16,235 nucleotides of DNA from JAVXNW01 sp036645575 (GCA_036645575.1 JAVXNW010000056.1:1-16235); one strand, 5' to 3'. Shown: positions 6,357 to 13,606, counted from the stretch's first letter. Notes: generated from the letters alone by a model not told the origin. Translations and numbers: made by a program.

Positions 6357-7091
6357 ATGAAACGCAGGGATGTCTTGGTGATCGTGGTGGTCGTCGCATT
6401 GGCGCTCGGCCTGTTGGGATACGCAAAATACAGCATGACGCTCAATCCATCATCCGGAAAACACGAAGGCACGTCCAACGGCACGCTGGCCCCACAGGGC
6501 ACGCCCGAGCAGGCGACTTCTACCCCCGCGCCGACCGCGATCCCCGATGTGACGGCCTCGCCCGATGTGACCCCCGCGCCCGATGTGACGCCCGCGCCCG
6601 ATGTGACCCCCGTGCCCGATGTGACCCCCGCGCCCGATGTGACCCCCGCGCCCGATGTGACCCCCGCGCCCGATGTGACCGCGATTCCCGAGGCGACGGA
6701 CGCATTGCCCACGCCGGTTGCGAAAAAGGTTCAGTACGTCGCCGCGCCCGACGCGCCCGCGGTGCTCGCGGCCACGCCGCGCCCCACGCTCGAGCCTGCC
6801 GAGAGCTATCTGCGCGTGTCCTCGAAGACCGGCGAGTACGACTTGATCCCGCTCAACAAGCCCGGCAAGTTCAACCTCATACAGGGCGACCAGAGCAACA
6901 TCATCGAAATCGGCGTAAATTCGGTCAAGATGCACTCGTCCAGCTGCGAAAATCAGGACTGCGTCAAGCAGGGCGAAATGACCCTTGAGAACCGCGACAG
7001 CCGCATCCTGTACGACATGATCATCTGCCTGCCCAATCAGGTGATGCTGCAATTGCTCAGCGCCGAGGAAGCAAGGGCACTGGAGGGTTGA
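6357..7091 (+). CDS. membrane-anchored NusG domain II protein with PDVTPA repeats
   Basis: The 244-aa protein has a short basic N-terminus, one membrane segment (about residues 5-27), a Pro/Asp/Thr-rich linker and a C-terminal NusG domain II-like domain. The linker has eight tandem PDVTPA-type hexapeptides (residues 63-110). The domain begins at about SYLRVSSKTGEYDL, includes IIEIGVNSVKMHSSSC and ENQDCVKQGEM with the conserved Cys pair, and ends DMIICLPNQVMLQLL. It should face outward on a flexible stalk. The family is widely found beside Gx transporters and flavinylation or electron-transfer genes, but its biochemical role is unsettled. ATG 6357 follows GAAGGAG. The next gene starts 7 bp after the stop, so the two are cotranscribed. 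It is not the transcription factor NusG. Confidence 0.82.
   Translation: MKRRDVLVIVVVVALALGLLGYAKYSMTLNPSSGKHEGTSNGTLAPQGTPEQATSTPAPTAIPDVTASPDVTPAPDVTPAPDVTPVPDVTPAPDVTPAPDVTPAPDVTAIPEATDALPTPVAKKVQYVAAPDAPAVLAATPRPTLEPAESYLRVSSKTGEYDLIPLNKPGKFNLIQGDQSNIIEIGVNSVKMHSSSCENQDCVKQGEMTLENRDSRILYDMIICLPNQVMLQLLSAEEARALEG
6543..6686 (+). repeat. 18-bp minisatellite, eight units
   Basis: Units of consensus CCCGATGTGACCCCCGCG begin at 6543, 6561, 6579, 6597, 6615, 6633, 6651 and 6669, all in frame. They encode PDVTAS, PDVTPA twice, PDVTPV, PDVTPA three times and PDVTAI. The middle copies are almost identical and the end copies diverge, as expected of slippage-driven copy-number change. Confidence 0.95.
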
Positions 7092-7098
7092 TTTTCGG

Positions 7099-7602
7099 AT
7101 GAAAGACACAAGAAATCTGGCGCTATCCGCGCTTCTGGTCGCGATCATGCTGATTCTTGGCTACATCGAGAACATGATCCCGACCGGCCCGGTGCCGGGG
7201 ATCAAGCTGGGGCTGTCAAACGGCGTGCTGCTGCTGGCGATCTACTGGCTGGGCATCCCCCTCTCCTTTGGGCTGATGGTCGCGAAGGTGGGGCTGTCGG
7301 GGCTGCTGTTCGCGGGCGTAAACGCCATGATGTACTCGCTTGCGGGCGGCCTGCTCAGCATGATCGCCATGGCGATCCTGTCGCGCTTTAAGTCGATCAG
7401 CCCCATCGGCGTGGGCGTCGCGGGCGGCGTCATGCACAACGTGGGGCAGGTCGGCCTCGCGATGATTGTGCTCAACACCAACCGCCTCGTGTACTACATG
7501 GCGATCCTGATGCTCGTAGGCGCCGTAACCGGCGCCGCCACCGGCACCGTCGCCAAACTGCTGATGGCTCGGCTCCCGCAAAGTTTAAGGCCGAAACGCT
7601 AA
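7099..7602 (+). CDS. Gx transporter family membrane protein
   Basis: The 167-aa protein is nearly all hydrophobic, with about five membrane segments starting at LALSALLVAIMLILGYIE. It carries the family's conserved PGIKLGLSNGVLLLAIYW and the C-terminal VAGGVMHNVGQVGLAMIV stretch. The group (Gx transporter, often labelled heptaprenyl diphosphate synthase component I) resembles ECF-type substrate-binding membrane subunits; the synthase name is historical, and a transport role for a quinone or flavin-related precursor is only suspected. ATG 7099 is read from GGAGGG, which overlaps the end of the preceding NusG-II gene, indicating coupled translation. The operon closes at the terminator at 7607-7644. 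Confidence 0.87.
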   Translation: MKDTRNLALSALLVAIMLILGYIENMIPTGPVPGIKLGLSNGVLLLAIYWLGIPLSFGLMVAKVGLSGLLFAGVNAMMYSLAGGLLSMIAMAILSRFKSISPIGVGVAGGVMHNVGQVGLAMIVLNTNRLVYYMAILMLVGAVTGAATGTVAKLLMARLPQSLRPKR

Positions 7603-7606
7603 ATTC

Positions 7607-7644
7607 AAAAAGGCAAGCCCCATGCGACGGGCTTGCCTTTTTTT
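7607..7644. terminator. strong intrinsic terminator after the Gx transporter gene
   Basis: GGCAAGCCC (7612-7620) pairs with GGGCTTGCC (7629-7637) around CATGCGAC. The stem is extended by A7607-7611 with T7638-7642 and followed by seven T. Five A before the stem make it potentially bidirectional. Confidence 0.93.
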
Positions 7645-7677
7645 CGCAAAAACGCGCTTTTTCTCAAAATCCCCGAC

Positions 7678-7705
7678 GTTTTCCCGACGCTTCATTTTGT
7701 ATAAT
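7678..7705 (+). promoter_or_regulatory. promoter candidate of the phosphotransferase gene
   Basis: A perfect TATAAT at 7700-7705 is preceded by a poor -35 (GTTTTC at 7678-7683, 16-bp spacer). Transcription would start near 7712. A second TATAAT at 7789-7794 abuts the ribosome binding site and is less likely to act as a promoter. Confidence 0.5.
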
Positions 7706-7743
7706 GAATAGAGGGGATTGCATTCACCGCCGCGGAGGTGACC

Positions 7744-7767
7744 GTGTACTACGCAACAGCTGTATGA
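7744..7767 (+). CDS. possible 7-aa leader peptide MYYATAV
   Basis: GTG at 7744 follows a strong GGAGG (7734-7738) with 5 nt spacing and opens a seven-codon frame ending TGA at 7765-7767, 41 nt before the phosphotransferase ATG. TCACC (7725-7729) can pair with GGTGA (7737-7741) and mask this ribosome binding site. The layout resembles leader peptides that control antibiotic-resistance genes by ribosome stalling. I could not find a clear alternative fold sequestering the main ribosome binding site, so this remains speculative. Confidence 0.35.
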   Translation: MYYATAV

Positions 7768-7808
7768 AGTTCCTAACGCAACCCAAAATATAATGGAGGA
7801 GGTACGCT

Positions 7809-8891
7809 ATGACTTTTACATTTGAGGCTCTGTCGATTGAAGGCAAGGAGATTTTGCGGCAAGGTATTTTGGACTGCTTTCATCGCGACATTTCCACGGT
7901 ATCCTGTACGTTCAGTTTACGCAACTATGTGTTTATCTTTGGTGAGGGCTGCTTCCCCGCAATTATTCGGGTGGAAGCAGAAACCGCTCGGCGCGGCGTT
8001 CCGGATATTTTAAGTGAGCTGATGTGGATGGACGATTTAAAAAACGACATTCACAACATCTGCCAGCCAATCCCGTCGCTTGGAAACCGCCTGGTAGAGA
8101 GAATTGCTGTTGGCGAAACCGTCTATCTTGTGACCATGTTCCGCAAAGCGAATGGGGCTATTTTTCCAGACACCCAGTGGAACACAGATCATTTTTACAA
8201 TGCAGGCGCTTTGCTCGGGAAAATTCACCGCATCTCAAGCGAGGGGTATCAGCGTGGCTTTCGCTATAAGCGGAGGCACTGGGACGAAAGCACTTTCTGC
8301 GATTTTTCGTGCTTTGAGGGGAGTTTTGCGTCGGATGTGCAGCAGGACGCGCAGGCTGTCCTGCAAAAGATACAAAGTATTCCCCGCGACCCTCGCTGGT
8401 ATGGCATGATTCACGGAGACTTTCAAAACGGCACTTTGTTTTACGATTGGGGTGAACTTTGGGCGTTTGATTTCGACGATTGTAGCTATGGCTATTTTAT
8501 GTACGACATCGTTTCCTTGGCGCATATCTTCATTCATGGTCCCAACTATGCAGGTCCTCGCCCCGACATGACTGCCCGCGACTGTATGCTGGGGCAGGAT
8601 GGCATTCTGACACATATTCGCGCGGGCTACACCTCAGAATATTCGCTGCCCGAGGCGCAATGGGCGCTGTTTGACGATTTTTTCCGATTGCGTGTTGCAC
8701 AGATTATAAGTTTTCAACTCCATCTAAAACTACACCCAAAGGCCGTTCAATTTGCGCTATTCGAGCCGATACTTGCTTATTTAAAATGCGATAAGAGCCC
8801 GATTGACCGAGTTGATGAGGTCAAACAAGTTGCTTTCACTCGACTAACGCCAGAAATTTATCGTATCCTCTCGCAAAGCTTTGCCGGCTGA
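7809..8891 (+). CDS. APH-like phosphotransferase family protein
   Basis: The 360-aa cytosolic protein has the aminoglycoside phosphotransferase / choline kinase-like fold, which moves phosphate from ATP to a small-molecule hydroxyl. LLGKIHRIS marks the hinge after the N-lobe. MIHGDFQNGTLFYDWG is the catalytic loop (H202, D204). WAFDFDDCSYGYFMYDIV is the Mg-binding DFD segment. The Asn usual five residues after the catalytic Asp (HGDxxxxN) is T209 here, with an Asn at 207, so activity could be altered or the metal site shifted. ATG 7809 follows GGAGGAGG by 6 nt. The gene is visibly more AT-rich than its neighbours and sits alone between a terminator and galT's promoter, suggesting horizontal transfer. 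The substrate is unknown; antibiotic resistance is possible but not shown. Confidence 0.8.
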   Translation: MTFTFEALSIEGKEILRQGILDCFHRDISTVSCTFSLRNYVFIFGEGCFPAIIRVEAETARRGVPDILSELMWMDDLKNDIHNICQPIPSLGNRLVERIAVGETVYLVTMFRKANGAIFPDTQWNTDHFYNAGALLGKIHRISSEGYQRGFRYKRRHWDESTFCDFSCFEGSFASDVQQDAQAVLQKIQSIPRDPRWYGMIHGDFQNGTLFYDWGELWAFDFDDCSYGYFMYDIVSLAHIFIHGPNYAGPRPDMTARDCMLGQDGILTHIRAGYTSEYSLPEAQWALFDDFFRLRVAQIISFQLHLKLHPKAVQFALFEPILAYLKCDKSPIDRVDEVKQVAFTRLTPEIYRILSQSFAG

Positions 8892-9005
8892 TTGCGGTTC
8901 CGATGCTCAATGCGCGGGATCGCCTGGCGAAAGCAGGACAATTTAGCCTTCCGCACTTTGAACTGGCAAGGCCATTTCAATGCTGCGTACTTTTTCAATG
9001 CGCGC

Positions 9006-9034
9006 TTGAAATGTGGGGGAAAAGATGCTACACT
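9006..9034 (+). promoter_or_regulatory. extended -10 promoter of galT
   Basis: TTGAAA (9006-9011), 17 bp, TACACT (9029-9034) with TGC directly before the -10 (9026-9028). The transcript would start near 9041, about 30 nt before the ATG. The preceding 8892-9005 contains three TTTCAATGC-like words but no gene or terminator I can support. Confidence 0.75.
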
Positions 9035-9070
9035 TAGAAGTTGTAGAAAACGTTACGGGAGGTGTTCGCC

Positions 9071-10597
9071 ATGGCGCATAACGCGACGTCGCTGATTGAG
9101 GGGATGTTGGATTTCGCGCAGCAGCGCGCTTTGATCGAGCCGATCGATCGCGCGTACACGCGCAACCTGCTTTTGGACATCATGGCGCTTGACGCGCCGG
9201 AGCCGTGCGAGAAAGTGGCCGTGCCCGATACGCTCACGACGCTGCTCGCGGATCTGGCGCAGATCGCCGTCGAAAAGCATTTGGTGGCGGACACGCAGGA
9301 CGCGCGGGAGCGCTTTGGCGTGCGTCTGGCGGGCGCCGTGACGCCCGCGCCCGCGCAGGTGCGCGCGCAGTTCGCGCGCCGCTATCAGCAGGACGGCCCC
9401 GAGGCCGCCACCGATTGGTTCTACCAGATGTGCCGCGCGTGCGACTACATCCGCGTGGATCACATCAAAAAAAACGTGCGCTTTACCGCCGATTCGCCGG
9501 CCGGGCCGCTTGAGATCACGATCAACCTGTCCAAGCCCGAGAAGGACCCGCGCGACATCGCAAGGGCGCTCACCGCGCCCAAGCTTTCCTACCCCCGGTG
9601 CATGCTGTGCGTGGAGAACCCGGGCTATGCCGGCCGCGACGGCTTCCCCGCGCGCCAGAACCATCGGCTGATCCCAGTCACGCTGGCGGGCGACCCATTT
9701 TACCTGCAATATTCGCCCTACCTATACTATGAGGAGCACTCGATCGTGCTCAATCAAGCGCACGTGCCGATGCGCATTGACCGAAGCACCTTTGAGCGGC
9801 TGTTCGATTTCGTCGGGCAGTTCCCGCACTATTTTCTGGGCTCGAACGCGGATCTGCCGATCGTGGGCGGCTCGATCCTGAGCCACGACCACTTTCAGGG
9901 CGGACGCCACATCTTTCCGATGGACAGGGCGGGCGCGCGGATCGCGCTTGGCGCGCCCGATCAGCGCATCGAGGCGTGCGTGGTCGATTGGCCCATGACC
10001 TGCATTCGCATGACCTGCGCGTGCCGCGAGGCGCTGATTGACGAAGGCGAGCGGATGCTTGGCGCGTGGCGCGGTTATTCCGACGCCGCGTTGGGCGTCT
10101 TGGCGCAGACCGACGCCCCGCACAACACGATCACGCCGATCGTGCGCCGGGCCGGGGACAAGTGGATCCTGCACCTGGTCCTGCGCAACAACCGCACGAG
10201 CGACGCGCATCCGCTGGGCATCTTCCACCCACACGCGGACCTGCACCACGTCAAGAAGGAGAACATCGGCCTGATCGAGGTGATGGGGCTGTTCATCCTG
10301 CCGGGGCGGCTGCTGGGCGAACTTCAGCAGGCACGCGCCTACTTGACCGGCGCGCGGCCGCTCGCGGATGCGCCAAGCCCGGAAGATCCGCTGTTTAAGC
10401 ACTACGAATGGCTGCGCGAGATCGCTAAGACGTGTGGCTGCGCGCTGACAGACGCGCAGGCGCAGGCGGCCCTTCGAAGCGCGCTAGCGGTCAAGTGCGC
10501 GCGCGTCTTGGCGGACGCGGGCGTGTTTAAGGCGGACGCGGCGGGCGAGGCCGGCCTGCTGCGCTTTCTGGGCACGCTGGGCTACGCGCGCAGTTAA
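9071..10597 (+). CDS. galT: galactose-1-phosphate uridylyltransferase, class II
   Basis: The enzyme exchanges UMP between UDP-glucose and galactose 1-phosphate in the Leloir pathway (EC 2.7.7.12), in the cytosol. The 508-aa product has the length and sequence of the Firmicutes class II enzymes rather than the ~350-aa class I type. NADLPIVGGSILSHDHFQGG followed by RHIFPMDRAG is the active-site region with clustered His. PRCMLCVENPGYAGRDGFPA and HPHADLHHVKKENIGLIEVM are further family blocks. ATG 9071 lies 8 nt after GGGAGG; a GTG at 9062 overlaps that ribosome binding site and is rejected. No galK or galE is adjacent, so galT stands alone behind its own promoter and ahead of a hairpin terminator. 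Confidence 0.93.
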   Translation: MAHNATSLIEGMLDFAQQRALIEPIDRAYTRNLLLDIMALDAPEPCEKVAVPDTLTTLLADLAQIAVEKHLVADTQDARERFGVRLAGAVTPAPAQVRAQFARRYQQDGPEAATDWFYQMCRACDYIRVDHIKKNVRFTADSPAGPLEITINLSKPEKDPRDIARALTAPKLSYPRCMLCVENPGYAGRDGFPARQNHRLIPVTLAGDPFYLQYSPYLYYEEHSIVLNQAHVPMRIDRSTFERLFDFVGQFPHYFLGSNADLPIVGGSILSHDHFQGGRHIFPMDRAGARIALGAPDQRIEACVVDWPMTCIRMTCACREALIDEGERMLGAWRGYSDAALGVLAQTDAPHNTITPIVRRAGDKWILHLVLRNNRTSDAHPLGIFHPHADLHHVKKENIGLIEVMGLFILPGRLLGELQQARAYLTGARPLADAPSPEDPLFKHYEWLREIAKTCGCALTDAQAQAALRSALAVKCARVLADAGVFKADAAGEAGLLRFLGTLGYARS

Positions 10598-10663
10598 GCG
10601 CCGCAGCTCGACACGACAACCAAGCGCCGCAACAAGCGCCTAGCGCCGGTGCCTTCTGCGCGC

Positions 10664-10693
10664 CGGTGCGGGAAAACTTTCCTCGCACCGTTT
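10664..10693 (+). terminator. probable terminator after galT
   Basis: CGGTGCG (10664-10670) plus GGAAA pairs with TTTCC plus CGCACCG (10684-10690), with one bulged T at 10683 and an AC loop. Only TTTAAAG follows, so the U tract is weak. It lies 67 bp past the galT stop. Confidence 0.55.
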
Positions 10694-10722
10694 AAAGCAT
10701 TTTGAATCGGGGTATATTGAAC

Positions 10723-11115
10723 ATGATCGCAAAAGCAACCGTTGCATTGGTAGACGGCCGGTTGATGGCCGAGGTGATTCGCTCGGAGGCGTGCCACAAA
10801 TGTGGCCAGTGCCAGATGGGCAGGCAGGAAAAGCAGCACTATCCATTGCCCGAAGGGGACTACCACGTGGGCGACCAAGTGGAGATGCACCTGCCGGACG
10901 AGACCGCGTTTCCGGCAGCGCTTATCGCCTATGGGATTCCGCTCTTTGCGCTCCTGTTGGGGCTGGGCATTGCGGCGGCGCTGAAGCTGCCGGACGTATG
11001 GCAGGCGGTGGTCGCGCTGGCGTCGGCGGTCGCGGGGTATTTCGTGCTGAAGGCGTTGGAGCCTAAAATCAAGCGCAGCGGCCGGTTCACGCCGCGCTGC
11101 GGAAAAGATGAATAG
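10723..11115 (+). CDS. RseC/SoxR-reducing-system family membrane protein
   Basis: The 130-aa protein has a short N-terminal beta domain with a cysteine cluster, ACHKCGQC (C24, C27, C30), followed by two membrane segments (about AALIAYGIPLFALLLGLGIA and VWQAVVALASAVAGYFVLKA) and a basic cytosolic tail. This is the RseC family layout; members occur with Rnf complexes and may act in electron transfer to SoxR or in stress signalling, but none of those partners is in the window. ATG 10723 keeps the N-terminal strand. Its ribosome binding site (CGGGG about 10 nt upstream) is weak, and a TTG at 10717 is an alternative. Thioredoxin follows 26 bp later, probably in the same operon. Cysteine spacing suggests redox or metal binding, which is inferred. 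Confidence 0.8.
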   Translation: MIAKATVALVDGRLMAEVIRSEACHKCGQCQMGRQEKQHYPLPEGDYHVGDQVEMHLPDETAFPAALIAYGIPLFALLLGLGIAAALKLPDVWQAVVALASAVAGYFVLKALEPKIKRSGRFTPRCGKDE

Positions 11116-11141
11116 AATATCATTTCAGGAGGATAAACATC

Positions 11142-11465
11142 ATGGATCATGTCGTACATTTTACTTCTGCACAGGTGACCAAGGACGCGCTTTCGGACAA
11201 GGGCGTCGCGCTGGTGGATTTCTGGGCGCCTTGGTGCGGGCCGTGCCGCATGGTGACGCCGCTGATTGAGCAGCTTGCGGACGAATACGCCGGGCGCGCG
11301 CTCGTGGGCAAGGTCAACATCGACGATGAGCAGAGCGCGGCGGTCGCGTACCACGTGGCGAGCATTCCGACGCTGGTGGTGTTCAAAGACGGCGTCGAGC
11401 AGGAGCGCGTCGTGGGCGCGCGCGGCAAGGAAGCGCTGGCCGAGCTGATTGACCGCTACCTGTGA
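11142..11465 (+). CDS. trxA: thioredoxin
   Basis: This 107-aa cytosolic dithiol carrier reduces protein disulfides and is itself reduced by thioredoxin reductase, which is not in the window. FWAPWCGPCRMV holds the active-site pair C32 and C35, and SIPTLVVFKDG carries the conserved cis-proline. The length is the family standard. ATG 11142 follows AGGAGG by 9 nt. It lies 26 bp after the RseC-family gene, so the two are probably cotranscribed. No terminator lies directly after the stop; the first strong one is at 11567-11595, beyond an intervening promoter. Confidence 0.96.
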   Translation: MDHVVHFTSAQVTKDALSDKGVALVDFWAPWCGPCRMVTPLIEQLADEYAGRALVGKVNIDDEQSAAVAYHVASIPTLVVFKDGVEQERVVGARGKEALAELIDRYL

Positions 11466-11502
11466 GGCAAATCCTTCCAGTTCGTTAAAAATGGGCGCAA
11501 GA

Positions 11503-11531
11503 TATACATCCTTACATTTTCGTGCTATACT
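11503..11531 (+). promoter_or_regulatory. extended -10 promoter ahead of the RNase J leader
   Basis: TATACA (11503-11508), 17 bp, TATACT (11526-11531) with TGC immediately before the -10 (11523-11525). It would start RNA near 11538, only about 30 nt before a strong intrinsic terminator. Confidence 0.65.
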
Positions 11532-11566
11532 AATAGCTAGTAGATTGCAAGGTAAGCCCATCGGAC

Positions 11567-11595
11567 AAGCGCCGGCAATTGCAGGCGCTTTTTTT
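11567..11595 (+). terminator. intrinsic terminator inside the RNase J leader
   Basis: AAGCGCC (11567-11573) pairs with GGCGCTT (11584-11590) around GGCAATTGCA, followed by a run of T to 11595. It would end any trxA read-through and stop most RNA started at the 11503-11531 promoter, giving a ~58-nt RNA unless it is bypassed. Confidence 0.88.
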
Positions 11596-11754
11596 CGTGG
11601 GTTTGCGCGTGGAGACCCTAGGAACCGGCCATAACCCGGCGCAGTAAGGCGTCGTGGAAGGCGGTTTTCCCCATGATTCTATCGCTTGAGCGTCGCACGT
11701 TTGGGGGCATTTGCCGCCGGGTCGCTTGGCGAAGATGGGGGAGTCGAACATGTT

Positions 11755-11779
11755 AACCAATGGGCTTTCCCCATTGGTT
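11755..11779 (+). terminator. second hairpin, possible attenuator before rnj
   Basis: AACCAATGGG (11755-11764) pairs perfectly with CCCATTGGTT (11770-11779) around CTTTC. TTATGGCTTTTT follows, so the T tract is displaced by several bases and termination is uncertain. Its 5' arm overlaps the segment able to pair with 11554-11561. Confidence 0.4.
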
Positions 11780-11849
11780 TATGGCTTTTTATGCGTAAAA
11801 GCCTATTGTTTTCGTGCGTTTACGGCAGTCCACAGAGAGGAGGCCTTTT

Positions 11850-13544
11850 ATGGCAACAAGAAATAGACATTCAAAACCCAAGGTTGACGAGCCACGGCTT
11901 CGCATTATTCCATTGGGTGGCCTAGGCGAAATCGGCAAGAACATGACGGTATTTGAGTACGGGGACGACATCATCGTGGTCGACTGCGGCTCGATCTTCC
12001 CGCGCGAGGACATGCCGGGCGTAGATCTGGTGATCCCGGACGTCACCTACCTCACCAAGAACGCCAACCGCATTCGCGGCTACGTGATCACGCACGGCCA
12101 CGAGGACCACATTGGCGCGACGCCCTACATCCTGCGCAACCTGCCCGCCCCGGTCTACGGGACCCGGCTGACGCTTGCGCTGATTGAGCACAAGCTCAAG
12201 GAGCACCGGGTAAACGGCATTCAGATGAACGTGATCGCGGCCGGAGACCGGGTCAAGATCGGCAGCGCCTTTGAGGTGGAATTTCTCAAAGTCAGCCACT
12301 CGATCGCGGGCGCGGTGATGCTGGCCATCCGCACGCCCGTGGGCACGGTCATTCACTCGGGCGACTTCAAGGTGGACTTTACGCCCATCGACGACAAGCT
12401 CATGGACCTTGGCCGACTGGCCGAGATCGGCCGCGAAGGCGTGCAGCTGCTATTGTGCGAATCGACCAACGTCGAGCGCCCCGGCTACACGATGAGCGAG
12501 CGCACCGTGGGCGAGACGTTCCAGAACCTGTTTGGCAAGGCGGAGGGGCGCATCATCGTCGCGATGTTCGCCAGCAACGTGCACCGCATCCAGCAGGTGG
12601 TGGATTCCGCCGTGCGCTACAACCGCAAGGTGTGCCTGATCGGACGCAGCATGGTAAACGTATCGAAGATCGCGATACAATTGGGCGAGCTGAAGATCCC
12701 GGAGGGGCGCATGGTGTCCGCCGACGACCTTGACCGCTACGACGATAACGAGCTGGTGGTGCTGACGACCGGCAGCCAGGGCGAGCCGATGAGCGGACTT
12801 GCGCGCATGGCCTTTTCCGAGCACAAAAAGCTGGAGGTCAAGGCGAGCGACATGATCATCGTGTCGGCGACGCCGATCCCGGGCAACGAGAAATCGGTGT
12901 CCCGCGTGATCAATCAGCTGGTTCGTTCGGGCGCCAACGTGATTTACGAGGCGATCGAAGAGGTTCACGTGTCGGGGCACGCCTGTCAGGAAGAGCTAAA
13001 GCTGATGCACGCGCTGTCCAACCCACGCTTTTTCATCCCGGTTCACGGCGAGTATCGCCACCTGCACCATCACGCGAAGCTGGCGCTGTCGATGGGCATG
13101 CCGCCCGACCATGTGCGCATTGTGAACACCGGCGACATCGTCGAGCTGAGCGCGACGCGCCTGAGCGTCGTGGGCAGCGTGCCAAGCGGCGAGGTCATGA
13201 TCGACGGACTGGGCGTGGGCGACGTGGGCGCAGTGGTGCTGCGCGACCGAAAGCACCTGTCGCAGGACGGGCTGCTGGTGATCATCATGGCGGTCGATCA
13301 CCTGTCGGGCATGGTGGTTTCGGGACCCGAGATCATCAGCCGCGGCTTTGTCTACATGCGCGAGGCGGACGCGCTGCTAGAGGGCACGCGCACGACGACG
13401 CGCGGCGTGCTGGAGTCCTTTGGCCGGATCGATCCCGGCGACTGGAACCACGTCAAGGGCGACGTGCGCGACGCGGCGCAGAAGTACATCTACGACACGA
13501 TCAAGCGCTCGCCGATGATCCTGCCGGTCATTGTGGAGATCTAA
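11850..13544 (+). CDS. rnj: ribonuclease J
   Basis: The 564-aa metallo-beta-lactamase/beta-CASP nuclease combines 5'-to-3' exonuclease and endonuclease activity and is central to mRNA decay and rRNA maturation in Firmicutes. After a short basic N-terminus, LRIIPLGGLGEIGKNMTVFE begins the lactamase fold. HGHEDH (H82, H84, D86, H87) is the zinc motif, HSGDFKVDFTP supplies another ligand, and VSGHACQEELKLMHALSNP with FIPVHGEYRHLHHHA covers the later beta-CASP and lactamase motifs. ATG 11850 follows GAGAGGAGG; the in-frame extension upstream lies in the leader. It is preceded by a terminator-containing leader and followed 62 bp later by ylbF, with an unusual hairpin (13560-13578) between them. 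One copy is present here; whether a paralogue exists elsewhere is unknown. Confidence 0.96.
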   Translation: MATRNRHSKPKVDEPRLRIIPLGGLGEIGKNMTVFEYGDDIIVVDCGSIFPREDMPGVDLVIPDVTYLTKNANRIRGYVITHGHEDHIGATPYILRNLPAPVYGTRLTLALIEHKLKEHRVNGIQMNVIAAGDRVKIGSAFEVEFLKVSHSIAGAVMLAIRTPVGTVIHSGDFKVDFTPIDDKLMDLGRLAEIGREGVQLLLCESTNVERPGYTMSERTVGETFQNLFGKAEGRIIVAMFASNVHRIQQVVDSAVRYNRKVCLIGRSMVNVSKIAIQLGELKIPEGRMVSADDLDRYDDNELVVLTTGSQGEPMSGLARMAFSEHKKLEVKASDMIIVSATPIPGNEKSVSRVINQLVRSGANVIYEAIEEVHVSGHACQEELKLMHALSNPRFFIPVHGEYRHLHHHAKLALSMGMPPDHVRIVNTGDIVELSATRLSVVGSVPSGEVMIDGLGVGDVGAVVLRDRKHLSQDGLLVIIMAVDHLSGMVVSGPEIISRGFVYMREADALLEGTRTTTRGVLESFGRIDPGDWNHVKGDVRDAAQKYIYDTIKRSPMILPVIVEI

Positions 13545-13559
13545 AATACCGATTCGCGG

Positions 13560-13578
13560 CGCGCGGTGAACCTGCGCG
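13560..13578 (+). other. intercistronic hairpin between rnj and ylbF
   Basis: CGCGC (13560-13564) pairs with GCGCG (13574-13578); inside, GGT (13565-13567) can pair with ACC (13570-13572). No T tract follows, so it is more likely an mRNA processing or stability element than a terminator. Confidence 0.35.
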
Positions 13579-13606
13579 GCAATTCATCCGTCTAAGGAGG
13601 CACGCT

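Larger units (their letters stand above)
11538..11849 (+). promoter_or_regulatory. long structured leader of RNase J, or a separate small RNA
   Basis: This ~310-nt gene-free stretch follows the promoter. It contains the terminator at 11567-11595. AAGCCCAT (11554-11561) is complementary to ATGGGCTT (11760-11767), extended by GG (11551-11552) with CC (11769-11770). In the middle GGCGG (11660-11664) can pair with CCGCC (11714-11718), CCCC (11669-11672) with GGGG (11704-11707), and CGC/GCG (11683-11692) forms an apical loop. ACCC (11634-11637) can pair with GGGT (11719-11722). This nested arrangement with internal loops looks like a real RNA fold. A hairpin at 11755-11779 would exclude the long-range pairing. 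No known riboswitch signature was recognised; 6S RNA is an alternative I cannot test. Confidence 0.5.

Noticed and set aside
7789..7794. TATAAT directly before the phosphotransferase ribosome binding site
   Set aside because: It would start RNA inside the ribosome binding site; the -10 at 7700-7705 is more sensible.
8892..9095. Small frame between the phosphotransferase and galT
   Set aside because: It crosses the galT promoter and ribosome binding site and resembles nothing known.
11741..11754. tRNA or tmRNA T-arm-like GAGTCGAAC
   Set aside because: No acceptor stem, no matching T-stem pairing and no other tRNA arm nearby.
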